This document shows positions 1 to 8,594 of a DNA stretch of 64,000 nucleotides, in pieces (positions within the stretch are counted from its first letter, which is position 1; every line of letters starts with the position of its first letter). The notes beneath the pieces were generated by a model. That model was not told the origin of the DNA. It saw nothing but the letters and a program-made list of their open reading frames with translations, and searched no databases. Source of the DNA: G963664835 sp965220775 (GTDB taxonomy: Bacteria; Chloroflexota; UBA6077; FW602-bin22; JBCLEL01); the NCBI GenBank assembly GCA_965220775.1, contig OZ244845.1:62001-126000 (forward strand). The letters are read 5' to 3'. The translations under genes and the position numbers were made by a program.

Positions 1-2
1 TG

Positions 3-143
3 TTTCTGGTCGGTTTCGGGGGTGATTCGTCGATACCGCTGATCAACGAATTCAGCGAGGAATTCTCCTCGTCGTTTGGCTCAGACTTCGAATCGACTGC
101 GTTTTACGTAATCATGGAGTTGCTCGAGGCCTTTATTCCGTGA
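3..143 (+). CDS. C-terminal end of an unidentified protein (partial)
   Basis: An open frame enters from the left edge and ends at TGA 141-143, giving the last 46 residues of a protein. The tail is acidic and serine-rich (EEFSSSFGSDFES) and ends in a hydrophobic helix-like stretch (FYVIMELLEAFIP). I do not recognise the family. It is kept because the frame is open to the edge and a gap with no coding signal follows it. Confidence 0.4.
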   Translation, partial: FLVGFGGDSSIPLINEFSEEFSSSFGSDFESTAFYVIMELLEAFIP

Positions 144-533
144 GCAACCGGCACACCGCAAGCTCGAATGCTCGAATGAAGGACCGAGGGTAGAGGACTT
201 CCTGAGCATCTTGGCACCCGCCCGGCCCGAGCACGCTTTGTCAACGACCCCACGCCACCGATTGGCGATTATTCGCTTCTTCTATCAATAGGGTTGGATC
301 TTGCAGGCCGCCTCGGCTCCTAGTTCACCTGCTGGATACCGGGCCGACGCGAATCGTCCGGATTCGGGTGATTCGATTCATCGATCGATCGACGAGCATA
401 CAAAGATCGCTATCCGGCCGGTGCCGGACCAACTAACAACATCCCACGTTCGCGCAAAATGGATGTAAACTGCATATTAAGAACAGGTGCCCAAACGGAA
501 CGTCATTGGACCTTTGAGCCGAGGAAAATTCAA
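144..533. other. Non-coding gap
   Basis: No convincing gene is visible. It holds a GATC/ATCGAT-rich patch around 375-395 and the upstream region of the DUF4062 gene. An ATG at 459 is in frame with that gene but has no ribosome binding site, so the gap is extended to 533. Confidence 0.4.
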
Positions 534-1514
534 GTGACTCCAGAATCAGATCCGTACAAGGTCCTGCAGGTCGATCCATCGGCCGACCCCGAGGTAATCG
601 AGGCCGCCTACCATGCCCTGGCCAGAAAATGGCGCCCGAAGATGTATACCTCGCCGGAGGCCGCCGAGCGGATGAGGCACGTGAATGCTGCCTACGAGTT
701 TCTCCGAAACGCGTCCGAGCAGACCGATTACACGTTGGCTCCAGGCCTCACAGCCGACGACTCCGCGCCGGTCGAGGATAGGCGCGATTCTCCACCGCCG
801 GCGGAAAATGAGATGGCGAGGATTGTGCGCGTATTCGTATCGTCACCGGAGGATGTACGGAATGAGCGGGAGTTGCTGGAGAATCTTATTCGCGAGCTGA
901 ACACCGTCTGGATCAAGGACCACGGGGGATACATTGATCTGGTCAAATGGGAGAGCCTGCCGTACTCCTCCGGCATAAGCATCGATCAAGCCACCGAGTT
1001 GGCGATCGACCAGTTGAATAACGACGACTACGACCTGTTCATAGGACTGTTGTGGCGACGATTCGGTGCGCGGGTGCGACGCATTGGTGCCGGCACGGTA
1101 GATGAGTTCGAGCAGGCGTACGAGCAGTCCTACTACAACGAGCGCCCGGCAATGTTCTACTTCAAAGACGCACCGATACCTCCAGAGCTACTGAACTCCA
1201 AGGAATTCGCCCAGGTCAGGCGATTTCGCGAGCGGTTGGGCAAACCTCGAGCCTCGCAAACTCTAAGACAGTTTCTCGAATTTCTGGGGCGATCCGGCAT
1301 TTTGCGGAACTCGGGCCAATCCTCGGAGGCTGGCGGAGACAAGGCGCAGCCATCTTTCTACTGGAATTTCGCCGATCCCGGGCAGCTAGTTTCGATTGCC
1401 CGCGAGCAACTCAATCGCCACATGCAGGAATGGGAGGCCGTGGGCAGAGTCGGCAGAGCAAGAAGACGGGTGTCGGACTCCTCCCAGTTCCCGGGAGTGT
1501 CGGGCCAGGCGTGA
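534..1514 (+). CDS. Degenerate J-domain fused to DUF4062 domain
   Basis: The start chosen is GTG 534, preceded at 521-528 by GAGGAAAA with good spacing. An in-frame ATG at 459 lacks such a site. The product is 326 aa. The first 65 or so residues follow the J-domain pattern (DPYKVLQVDPSADPEVIEAAY, then a second helix and NAAYEFL), but the Hsp70-stimulating HPD tripeptide is RPK (ARKWRPKMY), so DnaK activation is unlikely. From about residue 95 a DUF4062 domain begins (RVFVSSPEDVRNER) and continues through DYDLFIGLLWRRFGA. DUF4062 is a TIR-like/Rossmannoid domain often found in STAND-type and conflict proteins. A defence or sensor role is inference. No effector or ATPase partner is adjacent. 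Confidence 0.75.
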   Translation: MTPESDPYKVLQVDPSADPEVIEAAYHALARKWRPKMYTSPEAAERMRHVNAAYEFLRNASEQTDYTLAPGLTADDSAPVEDRRDSPPPAENEMARIVRVFVSSPEDVRNERELLENLIRELNTVWIKDHGGYIDLVKWESLPYSSGISIDQATELAIDQLNNDDYDLFIGLLWRRFGARVRRIGAGTVDEFEQAYEQSYYNERPAMFYFKDAPIPPELLNSKEFAQVRRFRERLGKPRASQTLRQFLEFLGRSGILRNSGQSSEAGGDKAQPSFYWNFADPGQLVSIAREQLNRHMQEWEAVGRVGRARRRVSDSSQFPGVSGQA

Positions 1515-1560
1515 ATAATTTACGGACAAAAGTCACAATCCGGCTTGAGAATTGCCGTGT

Positions 1561-1566
1561 TATAAT
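1561..1566 (+). promoter_or_regulatory. Possible -10 element (TATAAT)
   Basis: A perfect TATAAT lies 66 nt upstream of the small gene at 1632. No good -35 hexamer sits 16-18 nt upstream; the nearest TTGAGA is only 10 nt away. It may be an extended or activator-dependent promoter, or chance. Confidence 0.3.
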
Positions 1567-1631
1567 GGCGTCCGCTGATCGGACCTGACAAAGCTTGCCA
1601 ATGCGCGGCGAGTTCGTGAGAGGGTAATCGC

Positions 1632-1925
1632 ATGCCCAACACTGATGAGTCAGTCCCCGGATATCGGCCCGACTCTACAATTTCCGCCCCCAAGCCGACC
1701 GAGCTCCGGTCTTATACGCCATTGCAAGTGCACTTCGTCACTCTATTGAACGATTTGTTGGTCAAACGCGAAGCACTGGCGAACAGCATAGATGCCGGCG
1801 ACTGGCGACTGCTTCTGATCGACAAGACAATCTATTCCACCTACCAAGACTGTCGCAACCTAGGGCTGGGGGACGACGCGAGACAGTTGTTTTCAAAGGT
1901 GAGGTCGAGCGGCGCCGGAAGCTAG
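1632..1925 (+). CDS. Small hypothetical protein, 97 aa
   Basis: ATG start with AGAGGG about 8 nt upstream. The N-terminal 25 residues are proline and serine-rich and probably disordered. The rest reads as helices (VHFVTLLNDLLVKREALANSI, then LLLIDKTIYSTYQDCRNLGL). There is no signal peptide or membrane segment and I do not recognise the family. A soluble helical protein is all that can be said. Confidence 0.5.
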   Translation: MPNTDESVPGYRPDSTISAPKPTELRSYTPLQVHFVTLLNDLLVKREALANSIDAGDWRLLLIDKTIYSTYQDCRNLGLGDDARQLFSKVRSSGAGS

Positions 1926-2018
1926 CCGGAAAGACGCTCTTCTCACTCTTCATGCCAAACCTCCACCTGTTGAGCGTTGCGTCCTACAGCCTAATCACAC
2001 GAAACGCGAGGTTGGTTC

Positions 2019-2408
2019 CTGCCTATCTACGAATATCGCTGCCAGGAATGCCGGCAGCTTAACCCTGTCTTCGTACGGTCGTCCTCGGTGGGGGTGGCGC
2101 CAAAGTGCGCCCGTTGCGGATCGGATAGATTGGAGAAGGCGGTCTCACGGTTTTCGGTGGTGAAATCGGAGGAGGCGCGACTGGAGCGGATGGCCGATCC
2201 AAGCTTTCTGGGCGACGTGGACGAAAACGATCCGAAGAGCGTCGCTAAATGGGCCCGCCGGCTGGGTAGCGAGATGGGAGAGGACTTGGGGCCGGAGTTT
2301 GACGAAGTGATCGACCAAGTGGAATCCGGCCAGATGGATGACGTACCGGGGATGGGCGAAGACGCCGGTATGGGCGATGGGTTGGACGATCTCGGCGCCA
2401 ACAGCTGA
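2019..2408 (+). CDS. FmdB-family zinc-ribbon protein, CTG start
   Basis: The frame encodes PIYEYRCQEC right after CTG 2019-2021, the expected beginning of FmdB/putative regulatory zinc-ribbon proteins (normally MPIYEYRC). The in-frame stop TAA 1992-1994 and the lack of any ATG, GTG or TTG before GTG 2088 leave CTG as the only start that keeps the domain. GAGG at 2008-2011 sits 7 nt upstream. Two knuckles, CQEC and CARC, form the zinc site in the first 40 residues. The remaining 90 residues are acidic and rich in Asp, Gly and Met. Total 129 aa. The family is often called a transcriptional regulator on thin evidence, so the role is unknown. Confidence 0.75.
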   Translation: MPIYEYRCQECRQLNPVFVRSSSVGVAPKCARCGSDRLEKAVSRFSVVKSEEARLERMADPSFLGDVDENDPKSVAKWARRLGSEMGEDLGPEFDEVIDQVESGQMDDVPGMGEDAGMGDGLDDLGANS

Positions 2409-2541
2409 GGCGACATACGCATTAGCCGGCAGCTTGATACACGCGGCTCGAAAAGCATCTCCCGAAGTCGTCGATCTTTGCGTCCTGAAAATACCTTCTC
2501 ATTCATCGCGATCAAATTCGAGGGGGCGATGAGGATCCGTC

Positions 2542-3090
2542 ATGCAAATCACTAAGACATTGTATGTAATCGAAAGAGATGAATGGCGTGCGTGGCTTGC
2601 TAAACACCACGATACCGAAAAAGATATTTGGTTGATTTATTACAAGAAGCAATCGGGCGAACCACGAATCCCTTACAACGACGCAGTCGAGGAAGCCCTG
2701 TGCTTTGGGTGGATCGATAGCATAGTAAAGGGGATTGACGAAAACAAATATGCCCAAAGGTTCTCTCCGCGCAAAAACGGAAGTAATTGGTCGGAGATGA
2801 ACAAAGTGCGGATGCGAAGGCTAATCGAGCAGGGGAGAATGACGCCGGCTGGCTTATCAAAGTTCGAAGGCGACCCAAGGGATAGTTTTGAAACTCCTTC
2901 CGACATCATTGAAGCTCTGAAGCAAGACAAGAAAACGTGGGAGATCTTCGAAGGGTTCCCCGAGTCGTACAAGAGGATCCGCATTGGGTTTATCGAGATG
3001 GCTAGAAGCAGGCCGGATATTTTCCAGCAACGGCTACGCTATTTTCTCAAGATGACAAGCCAAGGCAAACGATTCGGAATGGTGCAGTGA
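2542..3090 (+). CDS. YdeI/OmpD-associated family protein
   Basis: 182 aa with ATG start. The sequence carries the family signatures: WRAWLAKHHDTEKDIWL at the N terminus, DAVEEALCFGWIDS, then QRFSPRKNGSNWSEMN and GRMTPAGL. It is close to the usual length (about 190 aa) and appears complete. The family is cytoplasmic and has been linked to stress and peptide resistance in enterobacteria, but its biochemical role is not established. Its codon usage is more AT-rich than the nuo genes nearby, which may indicate recent acquisition. Confidence 0.8.
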   Translation: MQITKTLYVIERDEWRAWLAKHHDTEKDIWLIYYKKQSGEPRIPYNDAVEEALCFGWIDSIVKGIDENKYAQRFSPRKNGSNWSEMNKVRMRRLIEQGRMTPAGLSKFEGDPRDSFETPSDIIEALKQDKKTWEIFEGFPESYKRIRIGFIEMARSRPDIFQQRLRYFLKMTSQGKRFGMVQ

Positions 3091-3556
3091 TCTGCCTTTC
3101 GACTTGGCCGGAGTAGAGCGTAGTGTCTGAAAATGTGTTGGCGAGTCCGGATAAGCAAAAACCCCCGACCGATTCTCATCTGGCACAAGTCTCGCGCCCT
3201 GTTAAAGAGCTACCTGGAAGATTTCACGTAAGCGCAAAGAATGAGCCCTCTTCACCCTGATAGAAGGCGAGTCGGTTACTGAGCGTACCCTGCCGGCCAA
3301 CCGGCGGATCAGTATTCTCGCGGTGAGGTCTGCAACAGGGACTTTCCCTGGACCGCCGTCCCAATCTCCCCCAATGATACGACCTGCGAATCCTCCAGCT
3401 ACGTCGTCTGGAATCTGATCCCACGCCCCGCGTTCAACGTTGGCACGTCTTTCGCCTATGGGCAATTGAGACTACCGATTTTCCGCTGGGCAAGAGGCAA
3501 GCGGCCGCTTGTCCATAATGTTATAGTTTGATCCTCTATTCAAAGAGGGTTTCCAC
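3091..3556. other. Non-coding gap of 466 bp
   Basis: No gene supported. Short frames on both strands lack ribosome binding sites and recognisable motifs. TATAGT at 3522-3527, 30 nt before the MNT gene, could be a -10 element, but no -35 is seen. Confidence 0.35.
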
Positions 3557-3925
3557 ATGGCTGAAGCATCCAATCCGTCGCCCAGGGTAACGATTCCGAA
3601 AGAGGCAATAGCCGATTTCTGCCAAAGGCATCACATTCGGCGATTCGCTTTTTTCGGCTCGGTCTTGCGAGCAGATTTCGGTCCAAAGAGTGATATCGAC
3701 GTCTTGGTCGATTTCGAGCCGGACGCCGTTCCAGGCCTCCTTACAGTTGCCCGGATCGAGCGGGAGCTCTCAGACGTACTTGGCGGCTACAAGGTCGACC
3801 TGAGAACACCCCAAGAGTTGAGCCGTTACTTTAGGGACGAGGTAGTCCAGACCTCTTTCGTCGCATTTGAGCAGACTGATGGGGTGACCAGCCATCGTAA
3901 CAGGAGCCCGCATTGGCCGGGATAG
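3557..3925 (+). CDS. MNT-type minimal nucleotidyltransferase (MntA-like)
   Basis: 122 aa with ATG preceded by AAAGAGGG. It has the polymerase-beta-superfamily signature GSVLRADFGPKSDIDVLVDF: a GS motif followed by SDxD, the metal-binding aspartates. MntA enzymes are usually antitoxins that AMPylate a HEPN toxin (HepT) encoded immediately downstream. No HepT follows here: 3926-4003 is non-coding and then the nuo promoter begins. The last 20 residues (EQTDGVTSHRNRSPHWPG) do not look like a conserved tail, suggesting that a deletion joined the gene to unrelated sequence. It is probably an orphan. Confidence 0.75.
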   Translation: MAEASNPSPRVTIPKEAIADFCQRHHIRRFAFFGSVLRADFGPKSDIDVLVDFEPDAVPGLLTVARIERELSDVLGGYKVDLRTPQELSRYFRDEVVQTSFVAFEQTDGVTSHRNRSPHWPG

Positions 3926-4003
3926 CATTGCCTCGCACCGGCCCACGTGCAGACTCCTAAGTTGATCTGAATTATCCGGCATGTACCGAACCAATACGCT
4001 AGT

Positions 4004-4033
4004 TTGACAGAGGTCCTGAGGCTTCACTATAGT
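4004..4033 (+). promoter_or_regulatory. Sigma70-type promoter of the nuo operon
   Basis: TTGACA at 4004-4009 and TATAGT at 4028-4033 are separated by 18 nt, close to consensus. They lie about 110 nt upstream of nuoA and downstream of the preceding gene, so they are the likely start of the nuo transcript. Confidence 0.7.
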
Positions 4034-4142
4034 TGCCCCGGTCTAAGCAGAGAAAACCTGCCGCGCACGTCTATTTCCGTCCGACCACACCTGGGGCTGG
4101 TTCGACGAACTTCCTCCGAATAGAAGGGTGGCTTCGCAACAG

Positions 4143-4499
4143 ATGATTGAAAGCTATCTGCCGATCCTAGTATTGCTACTGGTTGCTGTGGTCCTAGGTC
4201 TGCTGATATTGGGCATCTCCATATTTATAGGGCCCCATCCAGGCCGGGCCCGTGAAACTGTCCCTTACGAAAGTGGAATCCGGCCGCTGATGTCCGCGCG
4301 CCGGCGGTTCCCGGTGAAGTTCTACCTCGTCGCCATGCTTTTCATAGTGTTCGATATCGAGATCGTCTTCTTTTTTCCCTGGGCGGTGATATTCCGCCAA
4401 CTGCAAGTCTTTGGCCTAATTGAAATGCTTACGTTCGTAGCGGTTTTGTTGGTAGGCTACGTTTATATCGTAAAAAAGGGAGTTCTCGATTGGGATTAG
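4143..4499 (+). CDS. nuoA: NADH-quinone oxidoreductase subunit A
   Basis: Membrane-arm subunit of complex I. The protein has three hydrophobic segments and the family signature around PYESGIRPL, followed by FYLVAMLFIVFDIEIVFFFP. ATG 4143 gives the usual N terminus (MIESYLPIL). An in-frame GTG at 4128 exists, but AGAAGG abuts it directly with no spacing, so it is less likely. It overlaps nuoB by 10 nt, indicating coupled translation. Confidence 0.92.
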   Translation: MIESYLPILVLLLVAVVLGLLILGISIFIGPHPGRARETVPYESGIRPLMSARRRFPVKFYLVAMLFIVFDIEIVFFFPWAVIFRQLQVFGLIEMLTFVAVLLVGYVYIVKKGVLDWD

Positions 4500-4969
4500 C
4501 GGAGCAGGCTGAAGCGGCCCGCAAGGACGGTAGCCTCGGCGTTATTCTGAGCCGGCTAGCCAACTGGGGGCAGAAGTCATCGTTCTGGCCAATGTCATTT
4601 GGCCTGGCCTGCTGCGCCATCGAGATGATGGCCACCAGCGCCTCACGGTACGACGTAAGCAGGTTTGGCGCTGAACTGTTTCGAGCCTCGCCGCGCCAAT
4701 CCGACCTGATGATCGTCAGTGGCAGAGTTTCGCAAAAGATGGCGCCGGTAGTTCAGCATTTGTACGACCAGATGCCGGGCCCCAAGTGGGTAATAGCGAT
4801 GGGTGACTGCGCGTCATGCGGTGGAGTGTTCAATAACTACGCTATTGTCCAAGGAGTGGATAAGCTGATCCCGGTCGACGTTTACGTGGCCGGATGCCCG
4901 CCCCGGCCGGAAGCGCTGCTCGACGGGATAATCACTTTGCAAGAGAAAGTCGGGCGAGGTGAGGGGTAG
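4490..4969 (+). CDS. nuoB: NADH-quinone oxidoreductase subunit B
   Basis: Carries the [4Fe-4S] cluster N2, the last electron carrier before quinone. The ligands are visible: adjacent cysteines at 41-42 (FGLACCAIEM), then GDCASCGG and AGCPPRPE. 159 aa, normal length. The start is TTG inside the end of nuoA. Confidence 0.95.
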   Translation: MGLAEQAEAARKDGSLGVILSRLANWGQKSSFWPMSFGLACCAIEMMATSASRYDVSRFGAELFRASPRQSDLMIVSGRVSQKMAPVVQHLYDQMPGPKWVIAMGDCASCGGVFNNYAIVQGVDKLIPVDVYVAGCPPRPEALLDGIITLQEKVGRGEG

Positions 4970-4971
4970 GC

Positions 4972-5529
4972 TTGAGCCAGGAAACCGCCTCACCTCAGCC
5001 GGCGGCTGAATCCGAGCACCTTGTGGTGGACTGCCTCCGAGTTGCCTTGAATGACGCGGCCATACAGTCAATCCGCCGGCTTGGGCAGGAGTCGATTACG
5101 GTAGATCGGCAGTCGATCCTGGCGGCGACTACGGCACTACGTGACCATCCAGAGCTCAAGTACATTCGCCTCTCAGACATCAGTGCTATCGACAATCTGG
5201 AGCGTCGTACCACGCCCAGGTTCGAGGTGGTTTATCACCTGTACTCCTATCTACGAAGCGACTGGGTACGACTCAGGGTGCCACTCGAGGAACGCGACGA
5301 GGTGGTACCTTCGATTGTCTCGGAGTGGCCGGCGGCTAACTGGTTCGAGCGCGAAGTGTATGACATGTTCGGCATTCAGTTCGCCGGCCATCCGGAACTG
5401 ACGCGCATCCTGATGCCGGATGACTGGGAGGGGTACCCGCTGCGCAAAGACTACCCAATGTATGGCGAGGACGTCGAGTTCACGGTAAACCAGGGCAAAG
5501 TGAAGAAGAAAGACCTCGGATATGGTTAG
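4972..5529 (+). CDS. nuoC: NADH-quinone oxidoreductase subunit C
   Basis: 30-kDa-type subunit of the hydrophilic arm. The conserved C-terminal half reads WPAANWFEREVYDMFGI, then HPELTRILMPDDWEG and PLRKDYP. 185 aa, starting at TTG 2 nt after nuoB. It is separate from nuoD, not fused as in E. coli. It overlaps nuoD by 8 nt. Confidence 0.94.
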   Translation: MSQETASPQPAAESEHLVVDCLRVALNDAAIQSIRRLGQESITVDRQSILAATTALRDHPELKYIRLSDISAIDNLERRTTPRFEVVYHLYSYLRSDWVRLRVPLEERDEVVPSIVSEWPAANWFEREVYDMFGIQFAGHPELTRILMPDDWEGYPLRKDYPMYGEDVEFTVNQGKVKKKDLGYG

Positions 5530-6715
5530 CGAGTTGCACGATACCGTCCAAGAACAGAATATGATCCTCAACATGGGTCCTCAGCACCCGAGTACCCATG
5601 GAGTGCTCAGGCTCGTGCTGGAGTTGGACGGCGAGATAGTGGTTCGCTGCAATCCAGTCATAGGGTACCTGCACACCGGCTTCGAGAAGACCTACGAACA
5701 AAAGAACTATCTGCAGGGTGTGACTCTCACCGACCGGATGGACTATCTGGCACCGCTCTCGAACAACCTCTGCTACTCGCTGGCGGTCGAAAAGCTCATC
5801 GACATCGAAGTGCCTCCCCGGGCGATCGTAGCTCGGGTATTGCTTGCCGAGCTGACCAGGATCGGCAGCCACCTGGTATGGCTTGGAACCGGAGCCATCG
5901 AATTGGGCGCGATGAGTTTGTTCCTGTACTGTTTCCGGGAGCGCGAGATGTTAATGGACATCTTCGAGTCGTGCTCCGGCCAGCGGATGATGACCAGCTA
6001 CATCCGGCCGGGGGGTCTAGCGGCCGACCTGCCGCCTGGCTTCGAGGAAATGGTCGGCGATTTCCTGCGAATCTTTCCGGCCAAGCAGGAAGAGTACGAG
6101 GACTTGATTCTTGAAAACAGAATATTCAAGGACCGCACGATTGATATCGGCAAGCTGACAGCCGAGCAATGTCTGGCCTACGGTGTGACTGGACCGAATC
6201 TGCGCGCATCCGGCTTTGAATCCGATTTGAGAAAGTCGAACCCCTACAGCGGCTATGAGACCTACGACTTCGAAGTGCCGGTCACGACCAATGGCGACGT
6301 CTACGACCGCTTTCTGGTACGGTTGGCCGAGATGCGCGAGAGTGTGAAGATTTGTTGGCAGGCGTTGGAGCGACTGCCGGATGGACCGTATACGACCGCC
6401 GACCGCAAGGTCGCTTTTCCGCCGAGGGAAGAGCTGGGTACCAGCATGGAGGCCGTGATCCATCACTTCAAGCTGGCGACCGAGGGATACCGCGTACCGG
6501 CCGGTGAGTATTATCAGTGCATCGAGTCGCCGAGGGGAGAGCTCGGCTTGTACATAGTCGCCGATGGGTCCAGCTACCCTTACAGGTTGCGAGTGCGGGC
6601 TCCCTCGTTTGCGAATCTGCAAGTATTGGGGCCGGCCTCTGAAGGGGCTCTGGTCGCAGACCTTGTAGCGATAATTGGCAGCCTTGACCCATTGATGGGC
6701 GAGGTAGATCGCTGA
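5522..6715 (+). CDS. nuoD: NADH-quinone oxidoreductase subunit D
   Basis: 49-kDa subunit forming the quinone pocket with NuoB. It shows NMGPQHPSTHGVLRLVLELDG near the N terminus with the quinone-site histidine, GYLHTGFEK, and the C-terminal hydrogenase-like PRGELGLY and DPLMGEVDR. 397 aa, ATG start within the end of nuoC. Confidence 0.95.
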   Translation: MVSELHDTVQEQNMILNMGPQHPSTHGVLRLVLELDGEIVVRCNPVIGYLHTGFEKTYEQKNYLQGVTLTDRMDYLAPLSNNLCYSLAVEKLIDIEVPPRAIVARVLLAELTRIGSHLVWLGTGAIELGAMSLFLYCFREREMLMDIFESCSGQRMMTSYIRPGGLAADLPPGFEEMVGDFLRIFPAKQEEYEDLILENRIFKDRTIDIGKLTAEQCLAYGVTGPNLRASGFESDLRKSNPYSGYETYDFEVPVTTNGDVYDRFLVRLAEMRESVKICWQALERLPDGPYTTADRKVAFPPREELGTSMEAVIHHFKLATEGYRVPAGEYYQCIESPRGELGLYIVADGSSYPYRLRVRAPSFANLQVLGPASEGALVADLVAIIGSLDPLMGEVDR

Positions 6716-6747
6716 AGTCATACTAGCCCAAGGATTCGTAGGAGCAT

Positions 6748-7257
6748 ATGGCACTTTCGGAGCAGACCAGAACGGCGATCGAGCAAGCGTTGGACACCTA
6801 TCCCCAACGTCGTACAGCGGTTCTCGACGCGTTGCGGCTGGCTCAAAACGAAAAAGGCTTCCTCGGTCAGGAGACACTGTACGAGGTCGCAGAGCTCATG
6901 GACCTGGACCCTAATGCCCTTTTCACCCTGGTCACATTCTATGATCTGCTCCACGACAAGCCGGTCGGAAGATACGACATCATGGCCTGCAAGAATATTT
7001 CTTGCTATCTTCGTGGAGCCGACGATCTTATCGAGCACGTCTCGAAGAAACTGGGCGTCGGCTTGGCCGATACCACGCCTGACGGAGTATTCACACTAAG
7101 AACTATGGAGTGTCTCGCATCTTGCGACACGGCGCCGGTTATGCTGATAAACGAGACCTACTATGAGAACCTAACGATCGACAAGGTCGATCGCATCCTA
7201 GATGAATTGTCGGCCGCGCATCGCAGGGAGAGCTCTTCGCAGCCGGTCGCCGGCTGA
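6748..7257 (+). CDS. nuoE: NADH-quinone oxidoreductase subunit E
   Basis: 24-kDa thioredoxin-fold subunit with [2Fe-2S] cluster N1a. Ligand cysteines appear in ACKNISC and in ECLASCDTAPV. 169 aa, normal length, ATG start. It belongs to the NADH-oxidising module with NuoF and NuoG, so this complex accepts NADH and is not the reduced 11-subunit form. Confidence 0.94.
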   Translation: MALSEQTRTAIEQALDTYPQRRTAVLDALRLAQNEKGFLGQETLYEVAELMDLDPNALFTLVTFYDLLHDKPVGRYDIMACKNISCYLRGADDLIEHVSKKLGVGLADTTPDGVFTLRTMECLASCDTAPVMLINETYYENLTIDKVDRILDELSAAHRRESSSQPVAG

Positions 7258-7301
7258 GAGAGTATTCATCGGCAAATGAGCCGGCCAAATCCAGAGGTTG
7301 A

Positions 7302-8576
7302 ATGTACGAACCGGTAATACTGCGCAATGTCGGGATTGAAAACTCCTGGGACATTGACGTGTATACAGAACGCGGAGGCTATCGGCAGGCTCCGAAAGCC
7401 CTGGGTGAATATGATCCCGGGGGGCTGATCGACCTGGTCAAGCAGTCCGGCCTGCGCGGGCGCGGCGGCGCCGGCTTTCCCACCGGCATAAAGTGGGGCT
7501 TTGTGCCAAAGGATCCCACCTTGACCAAGTATCTGGTCATCAACGCCGACGAGAGCGAGCCGGGCACTTTCAGCAACCGTGCGATCCTGGAGAATGATCC
7601 TCATCAGATGATTGAGGGCATCATTATCGGTGCTTACGCAATAGGGGCAAGCACAGCATTCATCTACTGTAGGGGCGAGTTCGCCGTAGGGGCGCAGAGA
7701 ACTTCCGCCGCCCTCGAACAGGCAAAAGAGCGCGGTTTCATCGGTAAGGGAGTATTCGGCACAGATTTCGACCTTGAAATCTACTTGGTCAGAGGCGCCG
7801 GAGCTTACATCTGCGGAGAAGAGACCGCGTTGCTTGAATCGCTGGAGGGCAATAGGCCCATGCCGAGAACACGGCCGCCATTCCCAGCGGTTGAAGGGCT
7901 ATATTCCAAGCCGACCGTAATCAACAACGTGGAAACGCTTTGCAACCTACCACATATATTGGAACGCGGCGTCGAATGGTACACGAGCATCGGTAGACCG
8001 CCTCGCAATACTGGCCCCAAGGTCTTCTGCGTTAGCGGGCTTGTGCGCGATCCCGGCAACAAGGAGTTGCCCCTGGGCGTCCCGCTGCGCGAGTTGATCT
8101 ACGAGCACTCCGGCGGCATGATCGACGACCGTCCGGTGAAGGCTGTCATACCGGGCGGAGCTTCGGCGCAGATGATCGGGGCCGACCAACTAGATATAAA
8201 CATGGACTTCGACTCACTCGCGGCGGTCGGCAGCATGCTGGGATCCGGGGGCGTGATCGTAATGAACGATCAGGTTTGCATTCCACACTCGGTTCTGCGT
8301 ATTGCCGAGTTCTTCAGCCACGAATCATGCGGAAAGTGCACGCCCTGCCGGGAGGGGACCTCTTGGTTAGTGCAGATCCTGCGTCGGATTTGCAACGGCC
8401 AGGGCCGGTTCGAGGACCTCGATCTGCTGCTCGACCTATGCGGCAAGATTGCCGGCGGCCGGACGGTGTGCGCCCTGGGCGACGCATCGGCCAATCCGGT
8501 ACTCAGCGGGATAAAGCTGTTCCGCGAAGAGTATGAGCACCACATCAAGCACGGAACTTGCCCGACTCAGAATTAG
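7302..8576 (+). CDS. nuoF: NADH-quinone oxidoreductase subunit F
   Basis: 51-kDa NADH-binding subunit with FMN and [4Fe-4S] N3. The glycine-rich NADH/FMN segment GLRGRGGAGFPTG is near residue 50. A second motif, YICGEETALLESLEG, contacts FMN. The cluster ligands SCGKCTPCREGT are near residue 345, with the fourth cysteine in GRTVCALGD. 424 aa, complete. Confidence 0.96.
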   Translation: MYEPVILRNVGIENSWDIDVYTERGGYRQAPKALGEYDPGGLIDLVKQSGLRGRGGAGFPTGIKWGFVPKDPTLTKYLVINADESEPGTFSNRAILENDPHQMIEGIIIGAYAIGASTAFIYCRGEFAVGAQRTSAALEQAKERGFIGKGVFGTDFDLEIYLVRGAGAYICGEETALLESLEGNRPMPRTRPPFPAVEGLYSKPTVINNVETLCNLPHILERGVEWYTSIGRPPRNTGPKVFCVSGLVRDPGNKELPLGVPLRELIYEHSGGMIDDRPVKAVIPGGASAQMIGADQLDINMDFDSLAAVGSMLGSGGVIVMNDQVCIPHSVLRIAEFFSHESCGKCTPCREGTSWLVQILRRICNGQGRFEDLDLLLDLCGKIAGGRTVCALGDASANPVLSGIKLFREEYEHHIKHGTCPTQN

Positions 8577-8594
8577 ATCGTATTGGAACATAGA

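Noticed and set aside
3202..3465. 87-aa minus-strand frame in the gap before the MNT gene
   Set aside because: Two competing frames on the same strand, no motif and no start signal; cannot be supported.
6017..6877. 286-aa open frame opposite nuoD/nuoE
   Set aside because: Fully antisense to well-supported nuo genes, no domain motif; it arises from GC-rich codon bias.
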